Assembly (NCBI GenBank): GCA_024305745.1
Contig: JAHRBS010000007.1
Location: forward strand, 2,480,001-2,544,000
Source: Polyporus tsugae
Taxonomy: Eukaryota > Basidiomycota > Agaricomycetes > Polyporales > Polyporaceae
Length of the DNA: 64,000 bases
Reading direction: 5' to 3'
Made by a program: the position numbers and the translations under genes. The notes below the pieces were generated by a model, which ran no database searches, had not been told where the DNA came from, and saw nothing but the letters and a program-made list of their open reading frames with translations. Shown here one piece after another: positions 61,901 to 64,000 of this stretch (the stretch's first letter is position 1; each line of letters begins with the position of its first letter).

Positions 61901-62211
61901 GAGTAGGGTTGTCGGTGTGGTTGGCCATTGGCTTTGGCGAGAGCCAAGGTGTGTTTCTTCCTCCATGTCCGTCGTCGAAGTGCCCACTTGGACCAAAGAG
62001 CGCCTAAATACCCTCCGCGGATCTGGAGATGGTGGCAGATGGACCAGAAGAAGAGAAACGCGCCTAGGGCAATCCAAAGGACGTAGGCATAGACACGGCT
62101 GGCGTCGCTGAGGGCACGAACAGTGAGGTATGCGGTTACAAACTCGAGGTCGTCGGAATAGGAAGGAGAGGTGGGATTGGCGGGCCGCGACGAAGGGGTG
62201 GTAGACGCCAT
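58991..62211 (-). CDS. Ferric-chelate reductase (FRE family)
   Basis: Exons 62211-61402, 61339-60334, 60261-59194 and 59118-58991 give 1003 aa. These plasma-membrane flavocytochromes pass electrons from NADPH through FAD and haem to extracellular Fe3+ (and Cu2+). Present: an N-terminal membrane helix, the ferric-reductase membrane domain with candidate haem histidines in LLHKATAWLIYLLTVLHVAF and HYEAFWFLHVLFVPLTIVMS, the FAD-binding HPFTTAS, and the NADPH loop IVTGGSGVSYGLSVLQYVC. The segment between FAD and last NADPH strand is greatly extended (about residues 640-930) by a Ser/Glu/Pro-rich insertion, common in basidiomycete members. The C-terminal CCGPTSLDAVMRKVVAAQ closes the NAD domain. 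An ATX1 gene is the next gene upstream. Confidence 0.93.
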
Positions 62212-62974
62212 TGCCCGGGGCTGAGTGCACCCCTGAATGCACGGATTTGTGGAAGCTACCAGACAGCTACCAGACAAAACTCTCGAGAATGGGGATGGAA
62301 AACGGCGAGGAGAAGGAGACCGAGTATTGCTGGATGTGTGGGGGGTTGAGGTGCCAGGGAACCGTCTCGGGAGCGCCAGGGAGATTGTCGGGTGGGAGCA
62401 GACGTTCCCGGAGGCGGCGGAGAGCAGGGTTTATGGTAAGAGTGGGTGACAGAGGGAGGAAAGGCGGAACATGGTGCGCAGTGTGGGAAGTAGGGAAGAG
62501 GATGGAGGGGAAGAAAGGAAAACGAGAGACGGGTTCTTGTGCGCACGGCTTGGAGTCGGCTTGACATCGGGCACTCAGCTCACTCAGCCCCATCCATTCC
62601 ATCATCTCGCCCTCCGAGATTCGCGATCGTACTTCAAGCGCTCCTCCTGATCGCGATCGCCAGCCACAAACCCGCAGACCCTCCCGCCGGCAAAACCCAA
62701 CCGAGGCCAAGACAAATTATGTACTGGCGCATTTCAACCCTTGGGTCGATTGTGCATCAGCTATGCTTTACTTAGGAGCGAGCATCTCTCGGTCGGCTGT
62801 CTGGCGCCTCCCTAAGCATCCCAGAAATAAGTGTACATCACATTATCAATTCCTCTCTCGTACAATCAAAACCAGGCGTCCGCCACGACAGACCGCGTCT
62901 CCTCCGTCCGGTCGCCATGTCTCTTCTAGGCCAAAATTCTCACGTGTTCACACGACGGTCTCCCCAGAGATGAT
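62212..62974. other. Intergenic: ferric reductase promoter side, ATX1 3' side
   Basis: About 760 bases. I looked for WGATAR sites that would suggest iron-responsive GATA-factor control and found none I would defend. No exon or RNA gene seen. Confidence 0.35.
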
Positions 62975-63439
62975 CTAGCCGCCAATGAGTCCCTGTCTGC
63001 CAACTGGAAAAGCACTGTAAATGTACGCACCTCCTTGCCCGTCTTCGCAATCTTCTCGCGGAGGGGCTCATACTCAATCGTGCCCTTCACGAGCACCTCC
63101 TGCTTCTCCAGGCTGATGTCGTACGAGGACACACCTGTGAGCACAAGGACCGACCATCGGCTGTTCAGCACGCTGGACCTGTGGGTTCCTGGCCTGGACG
63201 CCTATCTGGCTGCGCACCTTCCGTCTTCTTCAGCACGCGGTCGACGGCTCCCGAGCAACCGCTGCACGTCATCTGCCGTGGCCGTCGCTCGCTCAGTCAG
63301 CTCCTCGATTGCCGCGCTTATCCCGAGAGCGCTGCATCATCACCTTCACGTTGAACTTGTAGGTGTGCTCAGACTGCCATAAATACATTTCTCAGCCACT
63401 CGAGCCAACGGGCTAGAGAATGGCTTGGCTACGCACCAT
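62975..63439 (-). CDS. ATX1: ATX1-type copper metallochaperone
   Basis: Exons 63439-63437, 63373-63344, 63272-63218, 63134-63031 and probably 62992-62975 give 69 aa. Atx1 carries Cu(I) to the P-type ATPase that loads secreted copper enzymes such as Fet3 ferroxidase. The HMA fold is complete: HTYKFNVKMTCSGCSGAVDR with the copper-binding MTCSGC, then VSSYDISLEKQEVLVKGTIE and IAKTGKE. The first coding exon is the ATG alone. The C-terminal end is uncertain: splicing a 38-nt intron after GKE gives the ending GLIGG, while leaving it in extends the frame to 62926 with a 35-residue unconserved tail. The family is normally about 70 residues, favouring the spliced form. Confidence 0.83.
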
Positions 63440-64000
63440 GGCGGCAACCAAGATAGTCCTCTTCTGACGGTCGGTAGGCAGGTGGCGATGGTGCGGAGAG
63501 GGTCTGAGTCGAGTCAAGGGCAGCGCAGAAGGACGAAGGAGAAGAAGGTTGCCAGACGGGGTCCGTCCTATGCGTATTTATCGCGGCGACGGCGCTGACC
63601 ATATCATCGTGATCAATCGCGCAAAACTCACACAAGAGCACCGGCGGCAAGTGCCGGCGGTAGCTAAGTCGACGTATTCAGTCCGCACATCCTTCCCATC
63701 TCTCTCGTCCCACCCAAGTACGTTCGCGATCGGTGTCAGGAGAGGCGGGCCGCGGTACGGACCTCGGGCATGTCAATGGTCAAGCAAACGCCGTCCAATC
63801 TAATAAGCAAATGGTCGCAGCGGCGCTAAACGACAGTATCATCGAGTTGACGTCCGCATCTCAAGATGCTCATGATCATCTCCTTCTGTCGCCACAGCCT
63901 GCCACCCCGAGCTCGTATCTGGCCGCCCGCGTACCCGTCCGAAGATGTTCGAAAAGAATGCTACATCTTCGCATTAGTCCGCCGGATTTCGCACACGATT
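63440..64000. other. Upstream of ATX1; possible 5' end of a further gene
   Basis: ATX1 promoter side. From ATG at 63811 a plus-strand frame is open to the window edge (63 codons, beginning MVAAALNDSIIEL). It may be the first exon of a gene that continues outside the window, but there is no recognisable motif, so it is not called as a CDS. Confidence 0.3.

Overview
The window looks like nuclear DNA of a filamentous basidiomycete, most likely an Agaricomycete. Genes are dense on both strands and cut by many short introns (mostly about 48-75 nt) with GTRNGT donors and CTGAC/CTAAC-like branch sites. The gene content also fits: an alpha-1,3-glucan synthase, a STE11-type MAPKKK with SAM and Ras-binding regions, an opsin-related protein, and two DUF6533 seven-transmembrane genes, a family typical of mushrooms. 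I rebuilt exon joins by hand. For nearly every gene the exons add up to a whole number of codons and preserve known motifs. No transposon, prophage, CRISPR array or rRNA was seen.

Left third (1-29 kb): mostly housekeeping genes. In order: PPP4R2-like phosphatase subunit (+), an RG-rich basic protein (-), eIF1 (+), SNRNP27 (-), glutathione synthetase (-), opsin-related protein (-), a two-RRM-like protein (+), cap-binding CBC2 (-), proteasome ATPase RPT3 (+), pyrroline-5-carboxylate reductase (-), ALG13 (+), TRM9 (+), NAC alpha (-), an OBAP-like protein (+), an HSL-type hydrolase (+), TSC1/hamartin (+), HSP90 (+) and a methyltransferase (-). CBC2/RPT3 and the P5CR gene/ALG13 are divergent pairs with start codons about 215 bp apart.

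Middle (29-39 kb): more accessory in character. It holds an intron-containing tRNA-Ser(CGA), two tandem diverged DUF6533 genes, a MYND zinc-finger protein, a long gene-poor stretch, and a six-cysteine zinc-cluster-like protein.

Right third (39-64 kb): signalling, cell wall and metals. Sphingoid base kinase (+) converges on a 15-exon alpha-1,3-glucan synthase (-). After about 2.1 kb without a recognised gene come STE11 MAPKKK (+) and TRM1 tRNA methyltransferase (-), then a ferric reductase (-) and an ATX1 copper chaperone (-) side by side.

The most unusual observation is that both DUF6533 genes can be kept in frame only by two internal exons of 2 nt each. The two tiny exons lie at the same two places in both genes, and each is flanked by introns of normal size. 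Other points worth checking: three GC-AG introns at conserved junctions; an opsin-fold protein lacking the retinal lysine and the proton-acceptor Asp; heat-shock elements before HSP90; and very short coding exons that carry functional residues (the HbYX tail of RPT3, a MYND cysteine, and the lone ATG of ATX1).
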